A DNA stretch of 64,000 bases from Longimicrobium sp. (GTDB lineage Bacteria; Gemmatimonadota; Gemmatimonadetes; Longimicrobiales; Longimicrobiaceae). The notes under the pieces are model-generated. The model searched no databases. It had not been told where the DNA came from and saw only the letters and a list, made by a program, of their open reading frames with translations. This document shows positions 52,391 through 60,370 of the stretch, in pieces (position 1 is the first letter of the stretch; every line of letters begins with the position of its first letter). Both the position numbers and the translations under genes were made by a program. Location of the stretch: positions 35,604 to 99,603 of the forward strand of contig DASUYB010000104.1 in assembly GCA_036377595.1 (NCBI GenBank), read 5' to 3'.

Positions 52391-54094
52391 TCGACACGGC
52401 GCGTTCGGATCCGGCTTCGGCTTGTCCACCACCAAGCGCTGCGGACGATTGGCCACCGCGCGGGCGATGTCGCGCACGAAGGCGCCCACGCGCGCCATGT
52501 GGTCGTAGTCGATGTATTGCGGCTCGTCGCTCGGCTGGTGGTAGTCGACGTGGTATCCCAGCGAGAAGTAGGTGATGGGGATGCCGTAGCGCGCGTACAT
52601 GAAGTGGTCGCTGCGGCAGTAGCGGTTCAGCGGATGCCCCGGTGCGTCGAACGAGTAGTCCACCTGCATCGGGTTGGGCCGGCGCGCGTTCAGCGAGTCG
52701 ATCAGCTCGCCCAGCTGCGTCGAGAGGCGCCGCGAGCCGATCATCTGGATGCTCCACGGCCCGCCGTGCGCCACGTCCTCGGCCCGGCCGCGTCCCACCA
52801 TGTCCATGTTCAGCGCGGCGACGATCGAGTCGCGCGGCACCGTGGGATGGTCGGTGAACCACTGCGAGCCGTACAGCCCCTTCTCCTCCGCCGTGTGGGA
52901 GACAAACAGGATGCTGCGCCGCGGCCGCGCGCCCGACGCCAGGCTCTGCGCGATCTCGATCAGCGTCACCGTGCCGCTGCCGTCGTCGTCGGCGCCGTTC
53001 ATGATGCTGTCCAGCCGCACGCCGCCGTGCACGCGCCGCAGCGAATCGCGCAGCGCGGCGATGCGCGCCGCCTGCTCGGGCGTGGGCGTCCCCGGCGGGT
53101 CGTTGGCGCCCTGCGGCCGCATCACCCGGTTGTAGGCGCGCACCGAGTCGTGGTCGAACCCGCGCTCCAGCACCCCCTCGTGGTCGTTGTGCGCGCTGAT
53201 CACCACGTACTGCCCGCGCAGCCGGGGGTCGCTCCCGGGAAGGATCCCCACGACGTTCCGCGCCGGCGCGGCCACGGCAAGGCCGCCGAATCCCCAGCTC
53301 CCGGTCACGGACTTCCCGGCCTCGCCCGGCCTGGCCTGGTCGAGCGGCGCGCCCAACATCCGCTCCGCCGCGGCGCGCGTGACGATGGCCCCCGGCGCGG
53401 ACGCCAGCACCGAGTCCGTGGACGTCTGCACGCCCAGCTCCAGCGACGGGGCCAGCAGCGCCTGCACGGTGGTCGGCGGCGTCAGGTCCAGCGAGGCGAC
53501 GGCGATGGCGGCGGCGTGCGGATACTTCGGCACGGCGGGCGTGCGCCACCAGCGGTAGTTGTCGCGGCCGTCCTGGCCCAGCGGCGGCAACAGGACCACC
53601 ACCTTCCCGCGCGCCTGCTCGCTGGTGATGGTGTCCGCGCCGATGCGGCCGCCGAACACCACCGGTGCGTTCGCCGCCCGCAGGTTTGAGGAGAAGACGT
53701 ACGGGCCGAGGTAGAAGAGCGGCACGAAGTCCGATCCCATGCGCAGCGGCGCGCCGTCGGCGGAGAGGGCGGCGCCGGGGAGGACGCCGCGGTTCTGCAG
53801 CGGCACCGCCTGGAAGAAGGTGCCGTTGTCGCCCGCCGGGCGCAGGCCGATGGCGCGGAACTGCGCGGCCACGTAGTTCGTGCCCTTCACGTTTCCGGGC
53901 GTCCCCGCCTCGCGCCCCTTCATCGAGTCGTCGGCCAGGACGTACAGCCGCGTCATCAGGTCCGCGGGGGTGATGGCGGCCGCGGTGGGCCGAGGCGCGT
54001 GCCTCCGCGGCAGCTCGCCCGTGCGCTGGGCATCGGCGGTCGATGCGAGGGCGACGAGGGAGAGCGCCGCGGCGGCGGTTCGGGATCGGATCAC
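52385..54094 (-). CDS. Secreted M28 zinc aminopeptidase
   Basis: 569 residues from GTG 54094 (GGAG 6 nt upstream), opening a signal peptide ending STADA-Q. Residues about 60-280 contain a PA-like insert. The M28 core has the co-catalytic zinc ligands: His in VVISAHNDHEG, Asp in NGADDDGSGTVTL, catalytic Glu pair in SHTAEEKGLYGS, Asp in NMDMVGRG and final His in CRSDHFMYARYGIP. It removes N-terminal residues from peptides in the periplasm or outside. Confidence 0.93.
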   Translation of the reverse strand: MIRSRTAAAALSLVALASTADAQRTGELPRRHAPRPTAAAITPADLMTRLYVLADDSMKGREAGTPGNVKGTNYVAAQFRAIGLRPAGDNGTFFQAVPLQNRGVLPGAALSADGAPLRMGSDFVPLFYLGPYVFSSNLRAANAPVVFGGRIGADTITSEQARGKVVVLLPPLGQDGRDNYRWWRTPAVPKYPHAAAIAVASLDLTPPTTVQALLAPSLELGVQTSTDSVLASAPGAIVTRAAAERMLGAPLDQARPGEAGKSVTGSWGFGGLAVAAPARNVVGILPGSDPRLRGQYVVISAHNDHEGVLERGFDHDSVRAYNRVMRPQGANDPPGTPTPEQAARIAALRDSLRRVHGGVRLDSIMNGADDDGSGTVTLIEIAQSLASGARPRRSILFVSHTAEEKGLYGSQWFTDHPTVPRDSIVAALNMDMVGRGRAEDVAHGGPWSIQMIGSRRLSTQLGELIDSLNARRPNPMQVDYSFDAPGHPLNRYCRSDHFMYARYGIPITYFSLGYHVDYHQPSDEPQYIDYDHMARVGAFVRDIARAVANRPQRLVVDKPKPDPNAPCRQ

Positions 54095-54202
54095 GGTCCG
54101 CTCCAGGGTTGCGGAGATGGAGAAACGGATAGGGCGGATGAAGATGCTCCGCCGCGAAGTTGCAGGCAATCGACAGCGTCACAATCAAAGAAAAAGATAA
54201 TC

Positions 54203-54262
54203 TCGCGCAGAGTTAGCAGAGTCAGCAGTTACTTCTCTGCTGACTCTGCTAACTCTGCGTGA
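54203..54262. repeat. Palindromic intergenic repeat, family A
   Basis: TCGCGCAGAGTTAGCAGAGT pairs with ACTCTGCTAACTCTGCGTGA around a short loop. It lies between the XRE gene and the M28 gene on the same strand. Confidence 0.75.
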
Positions 54263-54284
54263 GACCTTCTTTGGGAAATTCGAT

Positions 54285-54899
54285 TCAGCTCGTCGCCTTG
54301 CCTGTCGGCGCCGTCGTTTCAGTGTTCGCGGCCGGCTTGCGCGACCGGTTGCGCGAGGTCGTTCCGCCGCCGCTCGACGAGCGCTTGCGCGGCGTGGTGG
54401 ACGGCGTGGCGCGCGAGGCGGAGCGGCGGCTGGCCGAGGCGGTGCGCGAGCGCGGCTTCGTCTCCAGGCGGACCTCGGCGTCCAGCACCAGCGCGTCGGC
54501 GCCCGCGGTGCTGACGGGGACGTTCGCGGTGGCGGCCTCCAGCGCATCCAGGGCGGTGCGGCTGCTGGCGCGGTCCACGATCTGGCGCGCGTCGTCGAGC
54601 AGCGCTTCCATGCGGAACAGGATCTCGCGCAGCTCGTTGGCCTCGCCGGGCGTCAGCTGCGGCGTCTCCGCGGCCGACACCTCGTCGTGGAACACCAGCA
54701 CGTCCACCACGCCCATCGTGGCGATCTTGGCCAGCGTGCCGTAGTCCGGCTGCGCCTCGCCCCTCTCCCAGCGCGACACCAGGGCCGCGCTGGCGGCGCC
54801 CACGGCCTGCGCGAAGTCGGCCTGGCTCATCCCCAGCCGGTTGCGGATCCCGCGGATGGTCTGGCCGATGAGGCGCTTGGGAAGGAGTCGCATGGGCAT
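54285..54899 (-). CDS. XRE-family regulator with basic low-complexity tail
   Basis: 204 residues; ATG 54899 has GGAG 8 nt upstream. Residues about 8-65 are a Cro/XRE helix-turn-helix (LIGQTIRGIRNRLGMSQADF, AQAVGAASAALVSRWERGEA). A helical middle (TPGEANELREILFRMEALLD) follows. The last 65 residues are Ser/Thr/Arg/Lys-rich (RSRTASASRRSASRATPSTT), resembling histone-H1-like or nucleic-acid-binding tails. Regulatory target unknown. The tail is unusual for XRE proteins. Confidence 0.85.
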   Translation of the reverse strand: MPMRLLPKRLIGQTIRGIRNRLGMSQADFAQAVGAASAALVSRWERGEAQPDYGTLAKIATMGVVDVLVFHDEVSAAETPQLTPGEANELREILFRMEALLDDARQIVDRASSRTALDALEAATANVPVSTAGADALVLDAEVRLETKPRSRTASASRRSASRATPSTTPRKRSSSGGGTTSRNRSRKPAANTETTAPTGKATS

Positions 54900-54991
54900 G
54901 TCTCTATCTCCGTGCACGGGATTGCGTTGATACGCAGCAACTTGCGGCCCCTCCAACGCAATCGCCGGGCCGCGCGGCGGAGCAAACGCAA

Positions 54992-55022
54992 GGCGCCGCG
55001 GCGGAGCTCCCGCCGCGGCGCC
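54992..55022 (-). terminator. Terminator hairpin
   Basis: GGCGCCGCGGCGG pairs with CCGCCGCGGCGCC around a 5-nt loop after the 59-residue gene. There is no U-run. Confidence 0.55.
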
Positions 55023-55046
55023 TCGATCATCGTCGGACCCGGCCGA

Positions 55047-55226
55047 TCAGTGGTCGCCGAGGTCGCCCTGGCCGCGCGGCGCCTTGGTCTTGGCGTGCTG
55101 CCGGCGGTCCGCCGCCAGCGAGCGGCCCACGTCCACCTGGTCGCTGGTGAAGCGCCCCTGGTCGTCGCGGCGGACGAAGCGCTTGTCTCCCTTGTGCGGC
55201 TCGATCAGCTCCCGTTCGCGTGCCAT
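55047..55226 (-). CDS. Small conserved hydrophilic protein
   Basis: 59 residues, strongly charged: MARERELIEPHKGDKRFVRR, DQGRFTSDQVDVGRSLAADR, RQHAKTKAPRGQGDLGDH. The pattern KGDKR(F/Y)VRRD...VDVG(R/K)SLAADRR..AKT..(P)(R/K)GQGD is a widespread small bacterial protein of unknown function, from my recollection of the family. ATG 55226 follows GGGGAGGAG closely. Monocistronic or in operon with the membrane protein upstream. Confidence 0.8.
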   Translation of the reverse strand: MARERELIEPHKGDKRFVRRDDQGRFTSDQVDVGRSLAADRRQHAKTKAPRGQGDLGDH

Positions 55227-55324
55227 CGTCTCCTCCCCTGGCCGAAGTTCAACGCGTTCAACGCGTTGCGCAGGCAGGACCCGTGCCGCGGAGCCGTTCG
55301 CGACCCAGACGACCCGGCGAAGCA

Positions 55325-55726
55325 TCACTGGATGGTCCACAGCATCAGGATGATTCCCAGGGTGATGACCAGGTTGGCCGAGTAGTACAGCAGGTAGGTG
55401 ATGCGCCGGACCAGGAAGTTGTCGTAGTACCGCGAATCGAGGTAATCGACCTCTTTCAGCAGATCGTAGGTCCGGTGGGAGAGCCGGTAGACGCGATAGG
55501 CGATGATCGCGAACAGGATGTGTCCCATCGCAATCAGGCCGATACCGATGTACCGCTCCCAGCGATGGGTCCTCAGGTGCTCGGCGAGCGTGCTCGACGT
55601 GGCCACCCACCCGGCGACGATGATCAGCACACCCGCGGTCTTGATCAGCCCGTCCAGCAGACCCTGGTAGTACTGCTTGAGCATGTCGAACAGCAGATCG
55701 AAGGTCTCCTTCTTGGTTGCCCGCAT
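55325..55726 (-). CDS. Integral membrane protein, hypothetical
   Basis: 133 residues with three hydrophobic segments: IKTAGVLIIVAGWVATSS, YIGIGLIAMGHILFAIIAY and YLLYYSANLVITLGIILML. GGAGG lies 5 nt before ATG 55726. Charged N-terminus MRATKKETFDLLFDMLKQYY. No family recognised. Confidence 0.75.
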   Translation of the reverse strand: MRATKKETFDLLFDMLKQYYQGLLDGLIKTAGVLIIVAGWVATSSTLAEHLRTHRWERYIGIGLIAMGHILFAIIAYRVYRLSHRTYDLLKEVDYLDSRYYDNFLVRRITYLLYYSANLVITLGIILMLWTIQ

Positions 55727-55797
55727 CGCGACCTCCGGGTCGTGGTGGTTGACGTAAGGGAGGATTGGCCGTCCACGCGCGGGGTATGCGCGAGAAA

Positions 55798-55830
55798 CCG
55801 CGCGGCAGCACACCTCATGCTGCCGCGCGG
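55798..55830 (-). terminator. Terminator of the S1/P1 nuclease gene
   Basis: CCGCGCGGCAGCA pairs with TGCTGCCGCGCGG around a 7-nt loop; read on the minus strand it is followed by TTTCTC. Confidence 0.75.
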
Positions 55831-55875
55831 CTCGTTCGTCCCGCCGGGGGATTGCGGGCGCGGAGACAGCGCCGC

Positions 55876-56811
55876 TCAGTGCCCCAGCGCCTGGTTCAGC
55901 ATGTCGGCCAGGCGGTAGCCGGCCAGTGCGATGCGCGCCTCGGCGACGCGGAAGGCGTCCTCCCGGTACGACGCGGGCGCCGCCTGGTTGCGAACCAGCG
56001 GCGCGCGATAGACCGAGCGCTGCGCGATCTCCACGCTCGCCCGCGCCCACTGGGAAAAGTCGCGCTGGTTGATCTCGCTCGAGAACTCGCTGCGCGGGTG
56101 ATGGCTGGTGACCTCGTGCTCCGCGCGGGTCAGGAACGCGTCGGCCGACTCGCCGTCGCGCCTCAGCGTGTTGGTGATGATGCCGTCCCACAGCGAGTGC
56201 AGGTTGCGCCTGCGCCCGTTGGAGTTTGGTATCTCCTCGAGCGTGAACAGGTTGCCGCCCTGGTCGCCGCACGGCTCCGTCGGGGTCACGCGTCCGCTGG
56301 CGTGCAGCGGCTGGTGGATGTCGCCCACCAGGTGCATCAGCCACGCGAGCGCCAGCGCCTTCTCCTCGGCGTTGCCGCTCGCCAGCCACTGCCTGAGCCG
56401 CGGCGTGTCGCGCAGCAGGTCGCCCTCGGGGCGCAGGGTGCTCGCCTGGACGGGTCCGAAGTCGGTGTCCTGCCGCCAGAACGTGTCGATGTAGTGACGG
56501 GTGGGATGGTGGTACTTCTCCATCCGCAGCGGCTGCGTGGTGTCGCGCACCACGTCGGCCCACGTGGCGACGAAGACGAACAGCTGCATCTGCTGATGCT
56601 CGCTGAGCGTGCCGGAGACGGTGCCGCGCAATCCCGTCTCGGGGTCGGCCGCGCGGAGGATGGAGATGGCGCGGGCGCGGGCCTGCGGCGTCATGTTCTC
56701 CCACGCGATGCGCGCCACCAGCCGGTGCCCGAAGTCGTCCCACGCGTACGCGGGGCTGGCTCCCAGCACCAGGGCGGCGGTTGCGACGAGCAGGCTCAAA
56801 CAGCGTTTCAT
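55876..56811 (-). CDS. Secreted S1/P1-type nuclease
   Basis: 311 residues with signal peptide ending AYA-W, so Trp1 of the mature protein is in place as a zinc ligand (WDDFGHRLVARIAW). Remaining ligands of the tri-zinc site: Asp in VATWADVV, His/Asp in TRHYIDTF, HLVGDIHQPLH and NLHSLWDGII. It cleaves single-stranded DNA and RNA outside the cytoplasm, serving phosphate or nucleotide scavenging. GAGG lies 5 nt before ATG 56811. Confidence 0.93.
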   Translation of the reverse strand: MKRCLSLLVATAALVLGASPAYAWDDFGHRLVARIAWENMTPQARARAISILRAADPETGLRGTVSGTLSEHQQMQLFVFVATWADVVRDTTQPLRMEKYHHPTRHYIDTFWRQDTDFGPVQASTLRPEGDLLRDTPRLRQWLASGNAEEKALALAWLMHLVGDIHQPLHASGRVTPTEPCGDQGGNLFTLEEIPNSNGRRRNLHSLWDGIITNTLRRDGESADAFLTRAEHEVTSHHPRSEFSSEINQRDFSQWARASVEIAQRSVYRAPLVRNQAAPASYREDAFRVAEARIALAGYRLADMLNQALGH

Positions 56812-56966
56812 TGTGACCTCGGGGGGATTGGGGGATAAGGACCGACGACGGTGGGAGATCGAGGTGCGTTGGCCGATGCATCTCCAGCGCGGATGAAGCC
56901 GGATGACGAGCACGTTGCGGGACGGATCGCGGCGGCGTCAAGGAAGATCGCAGCTGGATGAAACGC

Positions 56967-56998
56967 GAAGGAGCCGGGTGCGCGAACCCGGCTCCTTC
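56967..56998 (-). terminator. Terminator hairpin downstream of the barrel gene
   Basis: GAAGGAGCCGGGT pairs with ACCCGGCTCCTTC around a 6-nt loop, 28 bp after the stop codon of the minus-strand gene. Confidence 0.7.
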
Positions 56999-57026
56999 TC
57001 TGCCAATTCTGCCGCGGCTGAACCGC

Positions 57027-57572
57027 CTACGGATGCCAGCGGAAGCCGACGTTCAGGCGCGTGGTGGAGAACCCGTGGCCGTCGAGCACGCCGTTGGTGA
57101 ACCTGCCCTCGGAGTGGACCAGGCCCACGTCGAGCGCGAGGTTGCGCCGGACGAAGTACTGCACCCCCGCGCCGGCGGTGAGCCCCGTCCCGGACAGGCG
57201 CGCGCCCTCGAACCGTATGCCGGTGCGGGTGATCGCGCCCTCCACGTACGGCCGCAGCCGCGCTTCCGGGCCGCGGAAGCTGTAACGCGCGCCGGCCTCG
57301 ATGTTCGCCGTCTGGTACGCCACGTCGCCGCGCGCGAACACGGAGACGTGGTTGCTCACGCCGTACGCCGCCGTCACGCCGAGCCCCAGGCCCGGCACGT
57401 GGTTGAGGCCGCCCAGCGGATCGCTGCTCCCGAGGAGGTTGATCCCCAGCGCGAGGCCGCGCGTGTCGGACCCGCCGAGGCCGGGCGCCGGCTCGGCGAT
57501 CTGCGCGGACGCGGATCGCGCGGCGAACACCGTGCATCCCACGGCGAGCATCACCAACGAACGTCGCTTCAT
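57027..57572 (-). CDS. Outer-membrane beta-barrel protein, small
   Basis: 181 residues. GGGAGG precedes ATG 57572; the signal peptide ends SASA-Q. About eight alternating amphipathic strands (GLGLGVTAAYGVSNHVSVFA, IEAGARYSF, AGAGVQYFVRRNLALDVGLV) and a final strand TTRLNVGFRWHP with C-terminal aromatic suggest an OmpA/OmpW-like 8-stranded barrel. Function unknown. Confidence 0.82.
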   Translation of the reverse strand: MKRRSLVMLAVGCTVFAARSASAQIAEPAPGLGGSDTRGLALGINLLGSSDPLGGLNHVPGLGLGVTAAYGVSNHVSVFARGDVAYQTANIEAGARYSFRGPEARLRPYVEGAITRTGIRFEGARLSGTGLTAGAGVQYFVRRNLALDVGLVHSEGRFTNGVLDGHGFSTTRLNVGFRWHP

Positions 57573-57644
57573 ACCGCCTCCCGCGAAGCAGGTTTGATCC
57601 CCCCGCGGAGCAGGAATCTCCCGCTCCGCCCGCGGACGCGCGTT

Positions 57645-57677
57645 CCGCCGCGTCCGCCGCGTCCGCCGCGTCCGCCG
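57645..57677. repeat. 9-bp tandem repeat (CCGCCGCGT)
   Basis: Three perfect units plus a partial one in the divergent gap 57573-57880. The remainder of the gap has no gene; it must hold promoters of both the barrel gene and the serine hydrolase gene. Confidence 0.8.
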
Positions 57678-57880
57678 ACAGCGCGTGTACTCTCCGTGAT
57701 GCCGGCGGAGTTCCGTGGCGGGACAGAATGGTGCCGATGGGGGTGGGGATTCCGGATCACGCCATCCCCCGACCACGCGCGCGATGCCCTGGTCTGCGCA
57801 GGGTGATGCAACCCTTCCGGCCGCTCGCGGCACAGAGCGACATCCGTTCCCCTCCGCCCTTCTCCCGGCCCGAGGTTCCG

Positions 57881-59689
57881 ATGCTCGCCCTGATCCGCCG
57901 CCGCTCTCCCTGGCTTCTCGTCCCAGCATTGCTGGCTCTCGCCGCGCCGGCGCTCGCAGCGCAGCCGGCGCCGCCCGGCGATGCGGAGCTTGCGCGCGAG
58001 GCCGACCACATCGCGGGGACGTACGCATCGCTGGACCGCTTCAGCGGCGCGGTGCTGGTCGCGCGCAACGGGCATGAGATCTTCAGCCGCGCGTACGGCC
58101 GGGCGGATCTCGAGCGGGGCACGCCGAACGCCGTCGACACGCGCTTCGACCTGGGCTCGCTCTCGAAGCAGTTCACCGCTGCGGCCATCCTCCGGCTGGA
58201 GGCGGAGGGGAAGCTGTCCGTCAACGATCCCGTGTCGAAGCATCTCCCGGATTACCCGCGTCCCGCGGGCGACCAGGTCACGCTCCACCATCTCCTCACG
58301 CACACGTCCGGCATCCCCAGCCTCTTCCGCCGCGGCGAGCTGGAGAACGTCGAGCCGGACTGCGCGCCGCGGACGCTGGAGCAGCTGCTGGCGTACTCGC
58401 GCGACCTCCCTCTCCAGTTCACGCCGGGGGAGCGGTACCGCTACAGCAACTCGGGATACACGCTGCTGGCCGCCGTCGTGGAGCGCGTCTCCGGGATGCC
58501 CTTCGACGAGTACCTGCGCACGGCGCTCTTCGCCCCCGCGGGGATGCGCGACACCGGCCGGCCCGATCCGGCCGCGCCCGGCGCGCGGGACGCCACCGGG
58601 TACGACGGCTACGCGCCGGAGCTGAAACGCGCGCCCTGCGTGCATCCCGCCTGGAACCTCGGCGGCGGCGGGATCTTCTCCACCGTGGGCGACCTGCACC
58701 GCTGGGAGAGGGCGCTCGCCGGGGGGCGGATCCTTCCCGCCGCGCAGCTCGAGAAGTTCTACCACCCGTACGTCGGGCGAGGCCGGGCCGGCGCGGGCTA
58801 CGCCTACGGCTGGTTCACCGACTCGCTGCACGGCCGTCCGCTGGTCAGCCACGGCGGCACCTCGGCGGGGTTCGTGGCCGAGTTCTACCGCTTCCCCGAA
58901 GATTCGCTGCTGGTCGTCGTCCTCTCCAACCGGCTCCCGGCGCTCGGCGTCGACGTTCCCGCGGAGATCGCCCGCCGCATCGCCGCGCGGGCGCTGGGGA
59001 AGGCGTACGAGCTTCCGCCCCTCCCGGCCGCCGTCCCCGCCGCGGAGCTGCCCCGCTACGCCGGCCGGTACCGCGTCGCCCCGGGACGCGAGGTCGTGGT
59101 CGAGCTGCGCGATGGGCGGCTGATCGCGACCGCGGCGGGCGAGGGGTCGTGGTCGCTGGCCACCGCCGCCGCGCAGCGCGCCCTCGCGCCCGGCTCCGAT
59201 TCGGTGGCGAAGGGGATGCGGATTCTCGACGCCTTCGCGGCGGGGAATCTGGCGGTGCTGCGCGGCGCGCTCGCCCCCCGCCGCGCGGCGGAAGTGTCGG
59301 ACAGCTCGCTCCTCTGGCTGCGCGGGAAGATCGACCGGGACGCGCGCTTCGGCCGGCTGGTGAAGGCGAGCCCCTGGCGCACGATCGCCGACCGCAACGG
59401 CTACTTCGTGGACGCGAGGATGACGTTCGAGAAGGGCGAGTGGTTCGTCCGCGCGGAGTTGGACGGCGAAGGGCGCCTGATGGGATGGTACTACGGGACC
59501 ACCCTCCCGTCGCGCGTGGAGCTCCGGCCCGAGGGCGGCGGCCGCTTCTTCGTCGACGCCTTCCGCTGGGAGGAGCCGGACCTGCGAGTGCGGTTCGTGT
59601 CCGAGGGCGGCCGTGTGACTGAGATGGTGATCGAAGACCCGGCGGGACCGGTCCACGCACCACGGATCGGCGCGGCGCCGGAGGGATGA
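57881..59689 (+). CDS. Secreted serine hydrolase, class C beta-lactamase fold, with C-terminal extension
   Basis: 602 residues. ATG 57881 has GAGG 5 nt upstream; the signal peptide ends near LAA-Q. Motifs: Ser-x-x-Lys in DLGSLSKQFTAAAIL, Tyr-x-Asn in YRYSNSGYTLLAAV, and HGG in LVSHGGTSAGFVAE. Residues about 385-600 form a DUF3471-like beta domain plus a further domain (YAGRYRVAPGREVVVELRDG, WYYGTTLPSRVELRPEGGG). Second such enzyme in this window. It might process peptides or esters. A RiPP-like gene follows 83 bp downstream in the same direction. Confidence 0.9.
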   Translation: MLALIRRRSPWLLVPALLALAAPALAAQPAPPGDAELAREADHIAGTYASLDRFSGAVLVARNGHEIFSRAYGRADLERGTPNAVDTRFDLGSLSKQFTAAAILRLEAEGKLSVNDPVSKHLPDYPRPAGDQVTLHHLLTHTSGIPSLFRRGELENVEPDCAPRTLEQLLAYSRDLPLQFTPGERYRYSNSGYTLLAAVVERVSGMPFDEYLRTALFAPAGMRDTGRPDPAAPGARDATGYDGYAPELKRAPCVHPAWNLGGGGIFSTVGDLHRWERALAGGRILPAAQLEKFYHPYVGRGRAGAGYAYGWFTDSLHGRPLVSHGGTSAGFVAEFYRFPEDSLLVVVLSNRLPALGVDVPAEIARRIAARALGKAYELPPLPAAVPAAELPRYAGRYRVAPGREVVVELRDGRLIATAAGEGSWSLATAAAQRALAPGSDSVAKGMRILDAFAAGNLAVLRGALAPRRAAEVSDSSLLWLRGKIDRDARFGRLVKASPWRTIADRNGYFVDARMTFEKGEWFVRAELDGEGRLMGWYYGTTLPSRVELRPEGGGRFFVDAFRWEEPDLRVRFVSEGGRVTEMVIEDPAGPVHAPRIGAAPEG

Positions 59690-59772
59690 TCTGGCGCTCA
59701 CGCCGCGAAAGATATCGCGTTATCATAATCATCGGATCTCCGCGCGATGGTTCATTCACCCCGGGAGGCGAC

Positions 59773-59997
59773 ATGAAGAAGCTGAGCCTGAAGATCGATT
59801 CGCTGGAAGTGGAGACGTTCGAGCCGGAGTGCCGAGCGAATGACAACCGGGGAACCGTCGAAGCGTACAGCGGAGACCCCATCAACTGCGCCACCTACGA
59901 CCCGCGCGATTACCGATGCTACTTCTCGGCCGACTTGGGAGGAAGAGACTGCACGCCGGTGTGCTACACGGCCGACCCTTTGGAGTGCGGTGGGTGA
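59773..59997 (+). CDS. RiPP-precursor-like peptide (pinensin/lanthipeptide-type leader)
   Basis: 74 residues, ATG 59773 with GGGAGG 4 nt upstream. The N-terminus MKKLSLKIDSLEVETFEPE has the K-K-L-x-L-x-(I/L)-x-x-L-x-V-x-(S/T)-F leader pattern I associate with pinensin-like precursors of Bacteroidota and Gemmatimonadota. The core region holds six Cys (CRAND, NCATYD, RCYFSAD, RDCTPVCYT, LECGG) with Thr/Ser partners for thioether rings or disulfides. No lanthipeptide synthetase, protease or transporter lies in the window, so it is an orphan here. Base composition is less GC-rich than its neighbours. Confidence 0.75.
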   Translation: MKKLSLKIDSLEVETFEPECRANDNRGTVEAYSGDPINCATYDPRDYRCYFSADLGGRDCTPVCYTADPLECGG

Positions 59998-60095
59998 TCT
60001 TTTCGGTCAGTGCCGCACAGGCACGGATCGAAGGCGGACGAAGACCCGACCTGCGCGGGAAGAGGTTTCGGCGAAGTACGATGCGCAGCAGGTAG

Positions 60096-60135
60096 AAAAA
60101 GAGCGGGCTCAGGGTCCGACGCCCTGAGCCCGCTC
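60096..60135 (-). terminator. Rho-independent terminator
   Basis: GAGCGGGCTCAGGG pairs with CCCTGAGCCCGCTC around a 7-nt loop and, on the minus strand, is followed by TTTTTC. The upstream half overlaps the end of the small ORF 60109-60297. Confidence 0.85.
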
Positions 60136-60297
60136 ATCGAGAACCGATGCTGGTAGTCGGGGCGCGTACAAGCGCAGCTTTTCATAGGCGATCGATTCCA
60201 TCGCCATCCGGAGTTCCAGCGCCGCGTAGGGCAGCTTACTATCATCACCAGATTTGAGAATCGCAGCCGCGCGAGCTGCGTGAGCACTCTTGTCCAT
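60109..60297 (-). CDS. Small HEPN-like protein, probably 3'-truncated
   Basis: 62 residues: MDKSAHAARAAAILKSGDDS, KLPYAALELRMAMESIAYEK, LRLYAPRLPAS, then codons that are merely the terminator stem. The segment YAALELRMAMESIAYEKL is a helical pattern of longer HEPN-like proteins as I recall them, and those continue well past this point. The reading frame ends inside the hairpin, so it may be a remnant. No ribosome site. Confidence 0.5.
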   Translation of the reverse strand: MDKSAHAARAAAILKSGDDSKLPYAALELRMAMESIAYEKLRLYAPRLPASVLDERAQGVGP

Positions 60298-60370
60298 ACG
60301 TCGGCTTTAAAAGGATTTCGGCTACACGTGACCCCTCAAATCTACGGATTTAAGGGTAATTCTCCGAGCC

